The notes beneath the pieces were generated by a model, which saw only the letters and a list, made by a program, of their open reading frames with translations, was not told the DNA's origin and made no database searches. Shown one piece after another: positions 7,947 to 16,765 of a stretch of DNA of 64,000 nt. Numbering within the stretch: position 1 is the stretch's first letter; every line of letters starts with the position of its first letter. The stretch is from Acidobacteriota bacterium (GTDB taxonomy: Bacteria; Acidobacteriota; Terriglobia; Bryobacterales; Bryobacteraceae): assembly GCA_018268715.1 (NCBI GenBank), contig JAFDVZ010000024.1, positions 62,001 through 126,000 on the forward strand. Direction: 5' to 3'. The translations under genes were made by a program, and so were the position numbers.

Positions 7947-9056
7947 CTATTGTCCTATAAGGCCGGTCAGCAGCTTTTCGTAGCTGGTGGTGACGGCGTC
8001 CCAGCTATAGCGCTCCCGCACGCGCTCCATGGCCCGCGCACGCCACTGGTCGCGCTCCGCCTCGGGCATCTCGAGCACCCCCCGCAGCGCGTCTTCAAGC
8101 GTCTCGTGCGTGAACGGAATCGCCGCCCCGCCCGCCACTTCGTCGTTTTCCGGCGTCCGTAGGTACAGCGTGAGCGCCCCCCGCCCCATGGCCTCGATCA
8201 GCGCCGGATGCGTGCCCCCCACCTCGGTGGCCTGGACATAGGCGAAGCAGTGCGACTGCAACTCGTGATACCCCTGCCCATAGATCGCCCCGGGAGCCAC
8301 CACCCGGGGATCCCGCGTATCCCGGACCTTGGCGATATACTCCTCCGCGTACGGAGCATCGCCCACCAGCGCCAGCTTCATCCCCGTGTCCAGCCGCTCG
8401 AAGCACTCCCGCACCAGCAGACCGTTATTTTCCGGCTCCATCCGGCTGACAAACAGGAAGTAGCGCCCCGGCTCCAGGCCCAATTGCCGCAGCACGCCCG
8501 TGGTCTCCACGCGTCCCAGCGGCGCCCCGTACGGAATGAACACGGAATCCCGGCCATAGCGTTGCCGGTAATAATCCTCAATCCGTTCCGCGTCGCTGAC
8601 AATGACGTTGGGGCACACCGTCGCCAGATATTCCGACATCTGATACCAGGCCCGAGCCAGCCGGTTCCACTTCTTGCGATTGCGCTCCAGCCCATCCACG
8701 TTCAGCGCCACCGGCATCCCCAGCAGGCGCGGGGCCCAGGTGAAGATCGCGTTGGCGGCGTTGCAGTAGAGCACGGCGTCCACGCGATGCGCCAACAGGT
8801 GCAGCGTTGACACGGCGGTATGCGCCACCGTGTCGAAATACTTATGTCGGATGGTCGGAAGATACCGCAGGTGGACACCGCGATATACATCGGAAGAAGT
8901 ACGTTCGCGGCAGTAGACAAAGACCTGGTAGCCGCGCTCGGCCAGCCGTGTGGACAACTCCTCGGCGAACGTCTCAAACCCGCCGTAGCGGGCCGGAATG
9001 CCGCGCGTGCCCACCAGGGCGATCCGCGTGGGGGCCCGTTTCTGATCCCTGTTCAT
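7947..9056 (-). CDS. Glycosyltransferase with DUF1972 N-terminus (GT4, Cps2T-like)
   Basis: A 369-residue GT-B glycosyltransferase. The N-terminal half starts with ALVGTRGIPARYGGFETFAE, the hallmark of the DUF1972 family found in beta-1,4-rhamnosyltransferase Cps2T and relatives; the C-terminal half is a glycosyltransferase-1 domain with the ALIEAMGRGALTL segment that binds the nucleotide sugar. It would add a sugar, possibly rhamnose, to a lipid-linked glycan at the inner face of the membrane. It is fifth in a leftward run of glycosyltransferases, 50 bases after the preceding GT2 and seven bases before alr. Confidence 0.85.
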   Translation of the reverse strand: MNRDQKRAPTRIALVGTRGIPARYGGFETFAEELSTRLAERGYQVFVYCRERTSSDVYRGVHLRYLPTIRHKYFDTVAHTAVSTLHLLAHRVDAVLYCNAANAIFTWAPRLLGMPVALNVDGLERNRKKWNRLARAWYQMSEYLATVCPNVIVSDAERIEDYYRQRYGRDSVFIPYGAPLGRVETTGVLRQLGLEPGRYFLFVSRMEPENNGLLVRECFERLDTGMKLALVGDAPYAEEYIAKVRDTRDPRVVAPGAIYGQGYHELQSHCFAYVQATEVGGTHPALIEAMGRGALTLYLRTPENDEVAGGAAIPFTHETLEDALRGVLEMPEAERDQWRARAMERVRERYSWDAVTTSYEKLLTGLIGQ

Positions 9057-9106
9057 CCGAGTCCGCGGTCATCCGGTTTCGGCTCACGAGCCGCCGTCAG
9101 GCCGCG

Positions 9107-10153
9107 CTAATCCCGAGCCGCCTTGGACCGCGACAGCACCTTCGTCGGCGCCTTCGCCGGCTTGCTCACCGGAGCGTAGGAAAACCAGCTCGCCATGTAT
9201 TCATCGCTCACCCGCCGCCGGTTCATGATCTCCCGCCGCTTCTCGAGCACCCGCCGCCAGTTCTTCGCCACAAACCAGAACGCCTTCAGCGACGAGTGTT
9301 CGTACACCAGGCAGCAGCCCACCACGATCATGTCCCGTATGGTGATCGACAGCCAGTTCCGCCGGTACAGATCCCCGGTCATATTCTTCATCCGGAGAAG
9401 GAACCGGTTCTTCACCGAATGCATGTTGATCACCGGAGGCAGCGCCCGCCGGTTGCCCGGCAGCACATTCCGCACGTGATAGCCCCGCGCGTGCGGCGTG
9501 TAGATGCACTTCCAGCCGAACAACTGCGCCCGCCAGGCCACGTCCGCGTCCTCGCGGTAGACGAAGAAGTCGGAGTCGAAGAACTCATCGTCGATCGAGA
9601 CGTCCTCGATCATCTCGCGCCGGTACAGCGCCGCCGCCGCCGTCGCGCCGAAAACGTACTCGTGGTTCAGGTAATGCCCGTTGTCCACTTCCTGGCTGCC
9701 GCGGTCCAGATGGCGCAGCATCGGCGTGAAGTAGATTCCGGTGGAGTCGACCAGCGGTTTATCGGGAAGATCGAAATTGGCCAGGATGGAGAGCAGCTTG
9801 CCGCACACGGTGCCGATTTTCGGGTTCACCTGACCCGCGTCCACCAGCGCCTGTATGAAGTTCGGCAGCAGCAGCACGTCCGGGTTCAAGGTCAGCACCC
9901 ATTCGCTCGAAGACATGCGAATGGCCTGGTTCTGCGCCGCCGCGAAGCCGATGTTCTCGTCGTTGTAGACGATCTTGCACCGGTCCTCGAACTGTTCGAG
10001 GATGTCCACCGTCCCGTCCACCGAGGCGTTGTCGATGACGATGATCTCCTTGTGGAGATACTTCTGCGCGAGCACGGACTCCAAGCACCGCTTGATGAAC
10101 CTGCCGCTGTTGTACGTCACGATGGTGACGGAAACAAAATCGTGTGAGGACAT
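9107..10153 (-). CDS. Glycosyltransferase family 2 (rhamnosyltransferase-like)
   Basis: A 348-residue GT-A enzyme with SVTIVTYNSGRFIKRCLESV at the N-terminus, IDNASVDGT for nucleotide binding, and NPDVLLL in the DxD position. FVYREDADVAWRAQLFGW fits the acceptor/catalytic segment seen in rhamnosyltransferases of O-antigen and capsule loci. The C-terminal extension is basic and carries no clear membrane span. Specificity cannot be read from sequence. It is fourth in the glycan operon, 37 bases after the previous gene; its N-terminus resembles those of the two GT2 genes upstream, suggesting expansion by duplication. Confidence 0.86.
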   Translation of the reverse strand: MSSHDFVSVTIVTYNSGRFIKRCLESVLAQKYLHKEIIVIDNASVDGTVDILEQFEDRCKIVYNDENIGFAAAQNQAIRMSSSEWVLTLNPDVLLLPNFIQALVDAGQVNPKIGTVCGKLLSILANFDLPDKPLVDSTGIYFTPMLRHLDRGSQEVDNGHYLNHEYVFGATAAAALYRREMIEDVSIDDEFFDSDFFVYREDADVAWRAQLFGWKCIYTPHARGYHVRNVLPGNRRALPPVINMHSVKNRFLLRMKNMTGDLYRRNWLSITIRDMIVVGCCLVYEHSSLKAFWFVAKNWRRVLEKRREIMNRRRVSDEYMASWFSYAPVSKPAKAPTKVLSRSKAARD

Positions 10154-10190
10154 GCAAGTGCGCGGTTTCAGTTTTCGTCTACACCTTGCT

Positions 10191-11174
10191 TCATCTTCCG
10201 TCCACTGGATGCGATTTCAGTCGCCTCCTGCCATCCGTTCCGTCGCCGGCGGCTGCGGGACACACGTAACTTCCCGCGAAAAAACTCGCCGCCGCCAGCT
10301 TCAGCACCTTTTTGAAATCACCCGTCAGTTCCTCGCCATCCCCCTTTGGATTCAACATCCCCGATGCGGTACGAAGCAAGGAACCCGCGAATACGGAACC
10401 AGCCACCGCCCGGAAAGCGTTCCTGCTGCAATGTTTGCCCGTATATCTAAGAAGGCTACCATACCAGTAAAGCCGCTGGCGCTCCCGGTCTAGTTTGCCC
10501 ACCGAGTGGCCTCCCGCGTGCCTTGCCTTCGCCGAGGGAACAAATTCAATCGTATAACCGGCCTCCGCCGCCCGCTTGCACCAATCCACGTCTTCGTACC
10601 AAACGGGCCAGAACGCCTCGTCGAAACCGCCTAGCTTATCAAAGACGTCCCGCCGAATCATCAGGAACGCGCCGGCCGGCTGCTCCACCGGGCAGGGACG
10701 GCTCAGGTCCAGGTCCCGGCAGCGGTACCGTGCGTTCACGGGATTGGACGGCCACAGCCGGTTCAGCCCCAGGCATTCGAACACCAGCGCAGTCGGCGTC
10801 GGCAGCCGCCGCACCGTGAAGCCCTCCTGGGTCCGGCCGCTCGCGTCCACCAGGCGCCCGGCCGCCACGCCCGTCCGCTCGGAGGCCTCCACCAGCGCCC
10901 GGCAATCGCTCACGATCACCGCGTCCGGGTTCAGCACCAGCAGATGCCGCCCGTGCGACATCCGCGCGCCCTGGTTCACCGCCGCCGCGAATCCCCGGTT
11001 CGTCGGATTCGCGGCGATCTCCACCCACGGGCGGCTGGCCGCCACGGCCACGCCTCCATCGGTCGACGCGTTGTCCACAACAATCACCTGGCCGAACTCC
11101 TGGACCGCATCCAGGCATTCGCCGAGCTCGGCCTCCGAGTTGTACGTGACAATGACGACGCTGACGCTCTTCAT
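10191..11174 (-). CDS. Glycosyltransferase family 2
   Basis: A 327-residue GT-A glycosyltransferase. The start was placed at ATG 11174 because it overlaps the upstream stop as ATGA and begins the conserved SVSVVIVTYNSEAELGECL; an open frame further upstream does not look coding. Motifs are VDNASTDGG, the NPDAVIV DxD-position segment, and WYEDVDWCKRAAEAGY, the ED-containing catalytic segment common in rhamnosyltransferases. It is third in the glycan operon and is translationally coupled to the GT2 gene before it. The acceptor and donor are unknown. Confidence 0.85.
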   Translation of the reverse strand: MKSVSVVIVTYNSEAELGECLDAVQEFGQVIVVDNASTDGGVAVAASRPWVEIAANPTNRGFAAAVNQGARMSHGRHLLVLNPDAVIVSDCRALVEASERTGVAAGRLVDASGRTQEGFTVRRLPTPTALVFECLGLNRLWPSNPVNARYRCRDLDLSRPCPVEQPAGAFLMIRRDVFDKLGGFDEAFWPVWYEDVDWCKRAAEAGYTIEFVPSAKARHAGGHSVGKLDRERQRLYWYGSLLRYTGKHCSRNAFRAVAGSVFAGSLLRTASGMLNPKGDGEELTGDFKKVLKLAAASFFAGSYVCPAAAGDGTDGRRRLKSHPVDGR

Positions 11175-12148
11175 GAGCCGGTCCCCGCCAATGCGAAGTA
11201 CAGTCTCCAGTACCGATCGAATCCGCTCGCCGCCTGTAGGCGGCGAAGTTCGGATTCGCTCTCCTCCACCGTTTCGCGGATCTCCGGCCATCCCCCGTCC
11301 GCTTTCGCGCACGGCCGCCGCAGTCCGTCGATTTTGCCCCTCAGCCAGGCCCATCCGGCGCCATGACCGAGCGCTGTAATACCCCATAGCAACTGCGCGG
11401 CCACTATCGGGCGCAGGGGCGCTCCCCCGAAGTGCTTCTTGATTAATATCAATTGGTTCCGGGAGATCCGGCGTACCGTGGCGTTGTGCCACGCTCCCAG
11501 TGTCGCGCTGCCTGCATGGCGCGCCACCGCCTGCGGAACATACACTCCCGCATAACCCCGCCGCGCGCACCGGATCCCGAAATCGACATCTTCGAGATAG
11601 GATTCAAAGCCTTCATCGAGCGGGCCCACTCTCTCAAACAGCTCCCGCCGCACCAGCGCCGCCGTCAACGGCGGAAAAGCCGCCCGCCCGGCGCGCGACC
11701 ACAGTTCGCCATCTTTCCGCCCGGCGCCGCAGCGCCACGCCGTGCCGCCGCGTGACACCGCGTCGTAGGTCCCGTCGATCACCGCCGGATCGGCCTCGCT
11801 GACCAGCTTGCCCACCGCGAACCAGGCCTCGCCCGCGCCCGCCACCAGCTCCGCCAGCCACCCCGGGCCGAATGTGACGTCGTTGTTCAGGATCAGCACC
11901 CACTCGGAGCTACACTCCGCAACCCCCCGATTGACTGCCCGCGCGAAGCCTTCGTTTCGCGGAAATCGCACCACCCGCGCCCCGCGCCCCTCGGCCGCCT
12001 GGGCCGACCCGTCCGTGCTGCCGTTGTCCACCACCACCGTCAGCTCCACCGGATAGCTCTGGCGTCCCAAATCGTCGAGCGCCCGTTCGAGCAGCCGGGC
12101 CTTATTCCAGTTCGGAATCACCGCCGAGACCGTCGCCCGCGGCGTCAT
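11171..12148 (-). CDS. Glycosyltransferase family 2
   Basis: A 325-residue GT-A enzyme starting at ATG 12148, which overlaps the upstream stop as ATGA; a start ten codons earlier is possible but would extend into the preceding gene. Motifs are SAVIPNWNKARLLERAL, VDNGSTDGS, LNNDVTF in the DxD position and YLEDVDFGIRCARRGY in the catalytic segment. Very similar in plan to the next gene downstream. Probably adds one sugar of the same glycan built by this operon. Donor and acceptor unknown. Confidence 0.85.
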   Translation of the reverse strand: MTPRATVSAVIPNWNKARLLERALDDLGRQSYPVELTVVVDNGSTDGSAQAAEGRGARVVRFPRNEGFARAVNRGVAECSSEWVLILNNDVTFGPGWLAELVAGAGEAWFAVGKLVSEADPAVIDGTYDAVSRGGTAWRCGAGRKDGELWSRAGRAAFPPLTAALVRRELFERVGPLDEGFESYLEDVDFGIRCARRGYAGVYVPQAVARHAGSATLGAWHNATVRRISRNQLILIKKHFGGAPLRPIVAAQLLWGITALGHGAGWAWLRGKIDGLRRPCAKADGGWPEIRETVEESESELRRLQAASGFDRYWRLYFALAGTGS

Positions 12149-12819
12149 TTCGAGAACCGTTTCCGCACCAGGAACCACAGGTTGAAGAAGCCGTCCCGCC
12201 AGGGGTTCAGCTTGATCTCGCCCAGCCGCGACGAATACTGGACGGGAATTTCCTCGAAATGCACCCGCGGGTTCTTCAAGGCCTCGATCTTGATCTCCTC
12301 GGAAAACGCCATGCTGTCGCTCTCAAGCGTCATGCCCTCGAGAATCGCCCTTCGGAACACCCACATGCCGGACTGCGAATCCCGCACCCAGCGGAAGTAC
12401 AGCAGGCTCATGGCGAACGACAACACCCAGTTGCCGAACTTGTGCTTGAAGCTCATGGCCCGCCGGTCGCGCACCGGAAAGCGCGAGGCGTTCAGGAAAT
12501 CGGCGTCCAGGTGCAGCAGCGCCTCGATAAGGTATGAGAGCGCGTCCGGCGGATAGCTGTGGTCCCCGTCCAGGGTGACGATGATGTCGCCCGTCGCGCT
12601 CGCAAAGCCCCGCTTGTAGCTGCGCCCGTAGCCGCGCACGTCCTCCCGGATCACCTCCGCCCCGAACTCCCGCGCCACCTCGGAAGTGCGGTCGGTCGAC
12701 CCGTTATCCACCACGATCACCTGATCGACGAACGTTGGCATCCGCCGGAGCACCTGTTCGATCCCCTGCTCCTCGTTGAGACACGGGATCACCACGGTGA
12801 TCTTCTGGTCTTTGTACAT
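12145..12819 (-). CDS. Glycosyltransferase family 2, dolichol-phosphate-mannose-synthase-like
   Basis: A 224-residue GT2 enzyme starting at ATG 12819 with ITVVIPCLNEEQGIEQVL, VDNGSTDRT and the metal-binding VTLDGDHSYPPD. This plan is that of DPM1-like polyprenyl-phosphate sugar transferases; no C-terminal membrane anchor follows, so it resembles the soluble type. It may charge a lipid carrier with a sugar for later steps. It is the first gene of the leftward glycan operon, diverging from the amidase 51 bases away; a TATCCT hexamer ten bases before the ATG is a plausible -10 element for a near-leaderless message. Confidence 0.83.
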   Translation of the reverse strand: MYKDQKITVVIPCLNEEQGIEQVLRRMPTFVDQVIVVDNGSTDRTSEVAREFGAEVIREDVRGYGRSYKRGFASATGDIIVTLDGDHSYPPDALSYLIEALLHLDADFLNASRFPVRDRRAMSFKHKFGNWVLSFAMSLLYFRWVRDSQSGMWVFRRAILEGMTLESDSMAFSEEIKIEALKNPRVHFEEIPVQYSSRLGEIKLNPWRDGFFNLWFLVRKRFSK

Positions 12820-12870
12820 TAAAATGTCAGGATACCGGACTCGAACGCCGCATACCGGACCCTCGCCGGA

Positions 12871-14211
12871 ATGGCCGCCGCCATCGCAAAGGGCGAGCTG
12901 TCCCCGGTCGACCTGATCGACTGGCGCCTCGATCGAATCGAGCGCCTGAACCCTTCCCTCAACGCGTTTGTCACCGTTCAGGCCGACCAGGCCCGCGCCG
13001 CCGCCCGTGAGGCTCGCGAGCGCATCGCCGCCCACGGCCCCCGGTCGCCCATCGACGGTCTGCCCTTCACCATCAAGGACAGTTTCGACGTGGCGGGCCT
13101 CGCCACCCGTTGCGGCAGCCTCTTCCAGCCCGACACGCCCGCCGCCGCCGATTCCGCCGTCATGCGCCGCATGCGCCAGGCCGGCGCCATCCTGCTCGGT
13201 AAAACCAACGTGCCGGAGTTCCTGGCCAGCTACGAGACCGACAACCACCTCACCGGCCGCACCAACAACCCCTGGGACCTCGACCGCACGCCCGGCGGCT
13301 CAAGCGGCGGCGAGGCGGCCGCCATCGCCTCGGGCATGAGCCCCGCCGGCATCGGCAGCGACGGCGGCGGCAGCATCCGCATGCCCGCCCACTTCACCGG
13401 AATCGCCGGCCTGAAGCCGACCCCCGGCCGAATTTCGGGCTATGGGCACGTCCCGCCGCTGGTCCACCCCATGGGCCTGGTGACGGTGGTGGGCCCCATG
13501 GCCCGCACCGCCGCCGATCTGCGGATCCTGTTCGACGTCCTGGCCGGCTACGACCCCCTGGACCCCTTCTCCGTCCCCGTCGCGCCCCGCCAGCCCGCCG
13601 CGCCGTTCCGCATCGGTCTGATCGAGCAATACGGAGCCGCCCCGGTCCAGCCCGAGATCCGCGAAGCGGTGCGCCGGGCGGCCTCCCTGCTCGACGCGGT
13701 GGAGCCCTTCCCCACCACCGGCCTCGAACGGGCCCCCAATCTATGGTCGTTTCTCTTCAGCGAATTACCGGCCCGCATCACCAGGGACCGCATCGCCGGC
13801 CGCGAGCAGGACGCCCACTGGACCTCCACCGAATTCCTCCATCGCGCCCTCGAAAAGCCCGAGCCGACAGCCCGCCGCGTCGTCGACGTGCTCGCCGAGC
13901 GGGACCGCCTGCGCGCGGAACTGGCCCGACGCATGCGCGACGTCCCGTTCCTGCTGACCCCGGCCTGCGGGATCACGGCCTTCAAGCACGGCGAGCGACG
14001 CTGGGCGACCGGCGTCAAGGACATCGGCCTGTTTGAGGCCATGATGCCGCTTGTCCCCTTTAATTTGTTAGGCTTACCGGCTCTTGTGATCCCCTGCGGA
14101 CGATCCCGCGAGGGCCTTCCCATCGGCGTTCAACTGGTGGGCCGCCCGTTTGAGGACGAGGCGCTGCTCGATCTGGGGATCCGGCTGGAGCTACTTCTTG
14201 AGGGCCGGTAG
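12871..14211 (+). CDS. Amidase (amidase-signature family)
   Basis: A 446-residue amidase-signature hydrolase. The Ser-cisSer-Lys triad is visible: Lys in PFTIKDSFDVAG, the cis-Ser in GGSSGGEAAAIASGM, and the nucleophile Ser in GSDGGGSIRMPA. These enzymes split carboxamides to acid and ammonia; substrate specificity cannot be assigned, and it is not a clear GatA because no gatB or gatC is adjacent. An in-frame stop at 12820 and no other start codon between make ATG 12871 the only usual choice. Its 3' end overlaps the converging secreted protein gene by 21 bases. Confidence 0.88.
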   Translation: MAAAIAKGELSPVDLIDWRLDRIERLNPSLNAFVTVQADQARAAAREARERIAAHGPRSPIDGLPFTIKDSFDVAGLATRCGSLFQPDTPAAADSAVMRRMRQAGAILLGKTNVPEFLASYETDNHLTGRTNNPWDLDRTPGGSSGGEAAAIASGMSPAGIGSDGGGSIRMPAHFTGIAGLKPTPGRISGYGHVPPLVHPMGLVTVVGPMARTAADLRILFDVLAGYDPLDPFSVPVAPRQPAAPFRIGLIEQYGAAPVQPEIREAVRRAASLLDAVEPFPTTGLERAPNLWSFLFSELPARITRDRIAGREQDAHWTSTEFLHRALEKPEPTARRVVDVLAERDRLRAELARRMRDVPFLLTPACGITAFKHGERRWATGVKDIGLFEAMMPLVPFNLLGLPALVIPCGRSREGLPIGVQLVGRPFEDEALLDLGIRLELLLEGR

Positions 14212-14901
14212 CAGCACCCGGACCCGGTCATCCTTGCCCAAATACTGCAATTCGAGCGCGGAAGTGCGCATTTTTGGTGCGATTCTGAAGTATAAATAGC
14301 CCGAAATGGGCTGATTTGTGGTCGTTTCGGGCAGTGTTTTGTCGGCCAGCTCCTGGTTCATCACCTCGCGGTCGCGGTCGGTCCCGGCGGGACGCGGAGG
14401 TTGGGGATAGCCCGGGTCGCCGGTCGCCACAGCCACTCCAGTTCCGCCATACCAGCCGCCCCCGCGCCGCCGTCCGGTGGCCGGGTCGTAGACGTCGCCG
14501 CTCTCGTAACCCACTGTAGCTGTTGGATATACGGTGATATCGCTGGCTCTGGACGGCGGCGGATTCGCCTTGCGCTGGTTGGAGGCCGCGATGGCCCGGG
14601 GATTGGCCGCCCGCACCAGTTCGCCCCGCGCCCCCACCCGCAGCGCGAAATCCATGGCCGAAACGTCCACCACCTGCCCCGCTTCGGGGAAAAGTCCAAC
14701 TTCTACAACCACATACTCGCGCAGATCGGTCGAAAACGCGGCTTTCGCCTGATCCGGCGTCAGCACGGCCGCCCCGATGGCCACCACTTTACCCGTCTCG
14801 CTCGCCGGATAGTCGCCGGGGCTCGAGCGGGGCCGCAAACCGCCCGGGTCGGAGGCGAAAAGCAGGGCTGGGAGGGCCATAAACAGGACAGATCGGGTCA
14901 C
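14191..14901 (-). CDS. Secreted hypothetical protein
   Basis: A 236-residue protein with a hydrophobic leader (about 1-16) that I do not recognise. The mature part has a beta-rich N-terminal half, a glycine/proline-rich stretch around 140-165 (RRRGGGWYGGTGVAVATG) and a C-terminal segment with FRIAP and LQYLGKDDRVRVLLPALKK, which suggests it senses or presents a simple beta domain. It starts by ATGA overlap with the PEGA-type gene and overlaps the amidase 3' end, so it is probably translated with the former. Several T-rich codons near 14270-14340 are unlike the neighbours. Export is likely; function is unknown. Confidence 0.6.
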   Translation of the reverse strand: MTRSVLFMALPALLFASDPGGLRPRSSPGDYPASETGKVVAIGAAVLTPDQAKAAFSTDLREYVVVEVGLFPEAGQVVDVSAMDFALRVGARGELVRAANPRAIAASNQRKANPPPSRASDITVYPTATVGYESGDVYDPATGRRRGGGWYGGTGVAVATGDPGYPQPPRPAGTDRDREVMNQELADKTLPETTTNQPISGYLYFRIAPKMRTSALELQYLGKDDRVRVLLPALKK

Positions 14902-15359
14902 GGACGCACCTCCAAACGCGCCAAATCGGCGTTCAAACGTAGCGTTTTGCCGCTCAAAACGTACACTTTTTGACCGAATTTGCGCTCTCCAGAGCGTATT
15001 TCGAGCTCATATTTGCCCGGTTCGAGCCACATCGACTTCAGTTTCTCGGCCTTTCCGGCCAGCGCTCCGTCGATGTAAACCCAGGCGTCCGGCGCCTCGG
15101 TTTTCAGCTTGATTTCGCCCAGGTTCGGCCCCCAGGCGTAACCGTATAGGAAGCCGGGATGGAAATAATAGGGCCAACCGCCGTAACCGTAATAATACGG
15201 ATAGTAACCGGGGCCGGAGAACCGCGAGTAGCCGGCGTTCACCATGACGCCGCCCAGCCGGATGCGGGGCTTGGAAGACTTGCCGGCCGCGTCATCGGCG
15301 GCGGCGAAGCCGCAGACGGCGAGGGCCAAGGCAACAAGGGATGCAGGGCGAAACCACAT
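14898..15359 (-). CDS. Secreted PEGA-like domain protein
   Basis: A 153-residue protein with a signal peptide (1-21), a Gly/Tyr-rich low-complexity segment (about 42-73, GYYPYYYGYGGWPYYF) and a C-terminal PEGA-like beta domain (GEIKLKTEAPDAWVYIDGAL through LEPGKYELEIRSGERKFGQK). PEGA domains are small surface-associated beta sandwiches of unclear role. The next gene starts within its stop codon (ATGA), so the two form a coupled pair of exported proteins. It diverges from the Gfo/Idh gene with 74 bases between. Likely an envelope protein; the domain call is from pattern rather than search. Confidence 0.62.
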   Translation of the reverse strand: MWFRPASLVALALAVCGFAAADDAAGKSSKPRIRLGGVMVNAGYSRFSGPGYYPYYYGYGGWPYYFHPGFLYGYAWGPNLGEIKLKTEAPDAWVYIDGALAGKAEKLKSMWLEPGKYELEIRSGERKFGQKVYVLSGKTLRLNADLARLEVRP

Positions 15360-15433
15360 CGGGCGCCTCCGTTTCCGATGATACGACGCATTCGGGCCGG
15401 CTGGGTTACGTCGGTGGTAGGATACAGCCAGCT

Positions 15434-16726
15434 ATGAACACCAGTCGCCGATCCTTCATCGCCGGCTCCGCGGCCGCCATGGTGAGCGCCGCGGCGCCGC
15501 AAAACGGGCGTCTCAAGGCCGGGCTTATCGGTTGCGGCGGGCGCGGCACGCAGGCCGCCGTCGACCTGCTGACCGGGAATCCGGACGTCGAGCTTACCGC
15601 CATGGCGGATGTGTTCGAGGACCATCTCGAAAGCTCGCTCCGGCAACTGCGCGACCCCGCGTTTCTCAAGGGCAACGTGGAGCGGGGGGCCGGGCAGTGG
15701 AACAAGATCGAGGCCACCGATGAACTGGTGAGGTCCATGGCCTCGCGGGTGGCTGTCCAGCCGGACCGCCACTTCACCGGCTTCGACGCCTTCGAGAAGC
15801 TGATCCATTCGGGCGTGGACATCGTGATGCTGTGCACGCCGCCGGGCTATCGCCCCATGCACTTTGAAGCGGCCATTGAGGCGAAAAAGCACGTCTTCAC
15901 GGAGAAGCCCATCGCCACCGACGCCACCGGCGTGCGGCGGTTCCTGGCGGCGGCGAAGAAGGCGGAGGCCGCCAAGCTATCAGTGGTGAGCGGCGCCCAG
16001 CGGCACGCCCATCGCGACTACGTCGAAACGGTCGACCGCATCCATCAGGGCCAGTTGGGCGAGATCGTGGCGCTGAACTCGTGGTATCTGAGCGGGCCGG
16101 TGTTCCACGCCAAGGGCCGCGATCCGAAGTGGGGCGATATGGAGTGGGAGCACCGCAACTGGTACTCGTTCCTGTGGCTGTGCGGCGATCAGATCGTCGA
16201 ACAGTTCATCCACAATATCGACTTCCAGAACTGGGTCATGAACGGGCATCCGGAGCGGGTGGCGGCAAGCGGCGGCTGCGCGTGGCGGGGCAAGGAAGAG
16301 CTCTACGGCAACATCTATGACCACTTGTCGGCCGAGTTCGTGTATCCCAACGGCGTCCATTTGTCGGCGGCCTGCCGCCAGTATCCGCGCGGCGTCTACA
16401 ACCATGTCGCGGACCTGGTGGTGGGGACCAAGGGCCGCTCGAACGGGCTCGATCTGGGCTCGCACGACATCAATCCTTATGTCCGGGAGCACAAGAAGCT
16501 GGTCGACAGCATCACGGGCCGGATTCCGTATGTGAACGAATCGCGGGGGGTGGCCGAGAGCACGCTCACCTGCATCATGGCGCGCGAGGCGGCCTACTCG
16601 GGTCTGGAGATCACCTGGGACATGGCGATGAATTCCAAGCAGGACCTGATGCCCAAGGAGTTCGGCTACGGCGAGAAGATGACGCCCGGGCCGATTCCGG
16701 CGCCCGGCGTCTACAAGTTCAGCTAG
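15434..16726 (+). CDS. Gfo/Idh/MocA-family oxidoreductase with Tat-type leader
   Basis: A 430-residue NAD(P)-dependent sugar or inositol dehydrogenase-like protein. The start at ATG 15434 gives a Tat-like leader (TSRRSFIAGSAAAMVSAAA), then the nucleotide-binding LIGCGGRGTQAAVDLL, and the EKPIATD loop whose Lys (about K158) is catalytic in the family. The C-terminal half is the beta-sheet substrate domain. Tat export would let it fold with cofactor in the cytoplasm first; secreted members of this family are abundant in Planctomycetes and Acidobacteria. A TAGGAT hexamer lies 11 bases before the ATG. Substrate unknown; monogenic here. Confidence 0.88.
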   Translation: MNTSRRSFIAGSAAAMVSAAAPQNGRLKAGLIGCGGRGTQAAVDLLTGNPDVELTAMADVFEDHLESSLRQLRDPAFLKGNVERGAGQWNKIEATDELVRSMASRVAVQPDRHFTGFDAFEKLIHSGVDIVMLCTPPGYRPMHFEAAIEAKKHVFTEKPIATDATGVRRFLAAAKKAEAAKLSVVSGAQRHAHRDYVETVDRIHQGQLGEIVALNSWYLSGPVFHAKGRDPKWGDMEWEHRNWYSFLWLCGDQIVEQFIHNIDFQNWVMNGHPERVAASGGCAWRGKEELYGNIYDHLSAEFVYPNGVHLSAACRQYPRGVYNHVADLVVGTKGRSNGLDLGSHDINPYVREHKKLVDSITGRIPYVNESRGVAESTLTCIMAREAAYSGLEITWDMAMNSKQDLMPKEFGYGEKMTPGPIPAPGVYKFS

Positions 16727-16765
16727 CGGGCTCAGGTTCCCCCCGTTTGCGGCCGATACGACAGT

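Noticed and set aside
12145-13248. Longer start for the DPM-like glycosyltransferase
   Set aside because: The extension would overlap the amidase and has no family similarity; the ATG at 12819 begins the conserved domain.
14298-14312. AGCCC/GGGCT hairpin
   Set aside because: Lies inside the coding sequence of the secreted hypothetical protein and is not followed by a T-run.
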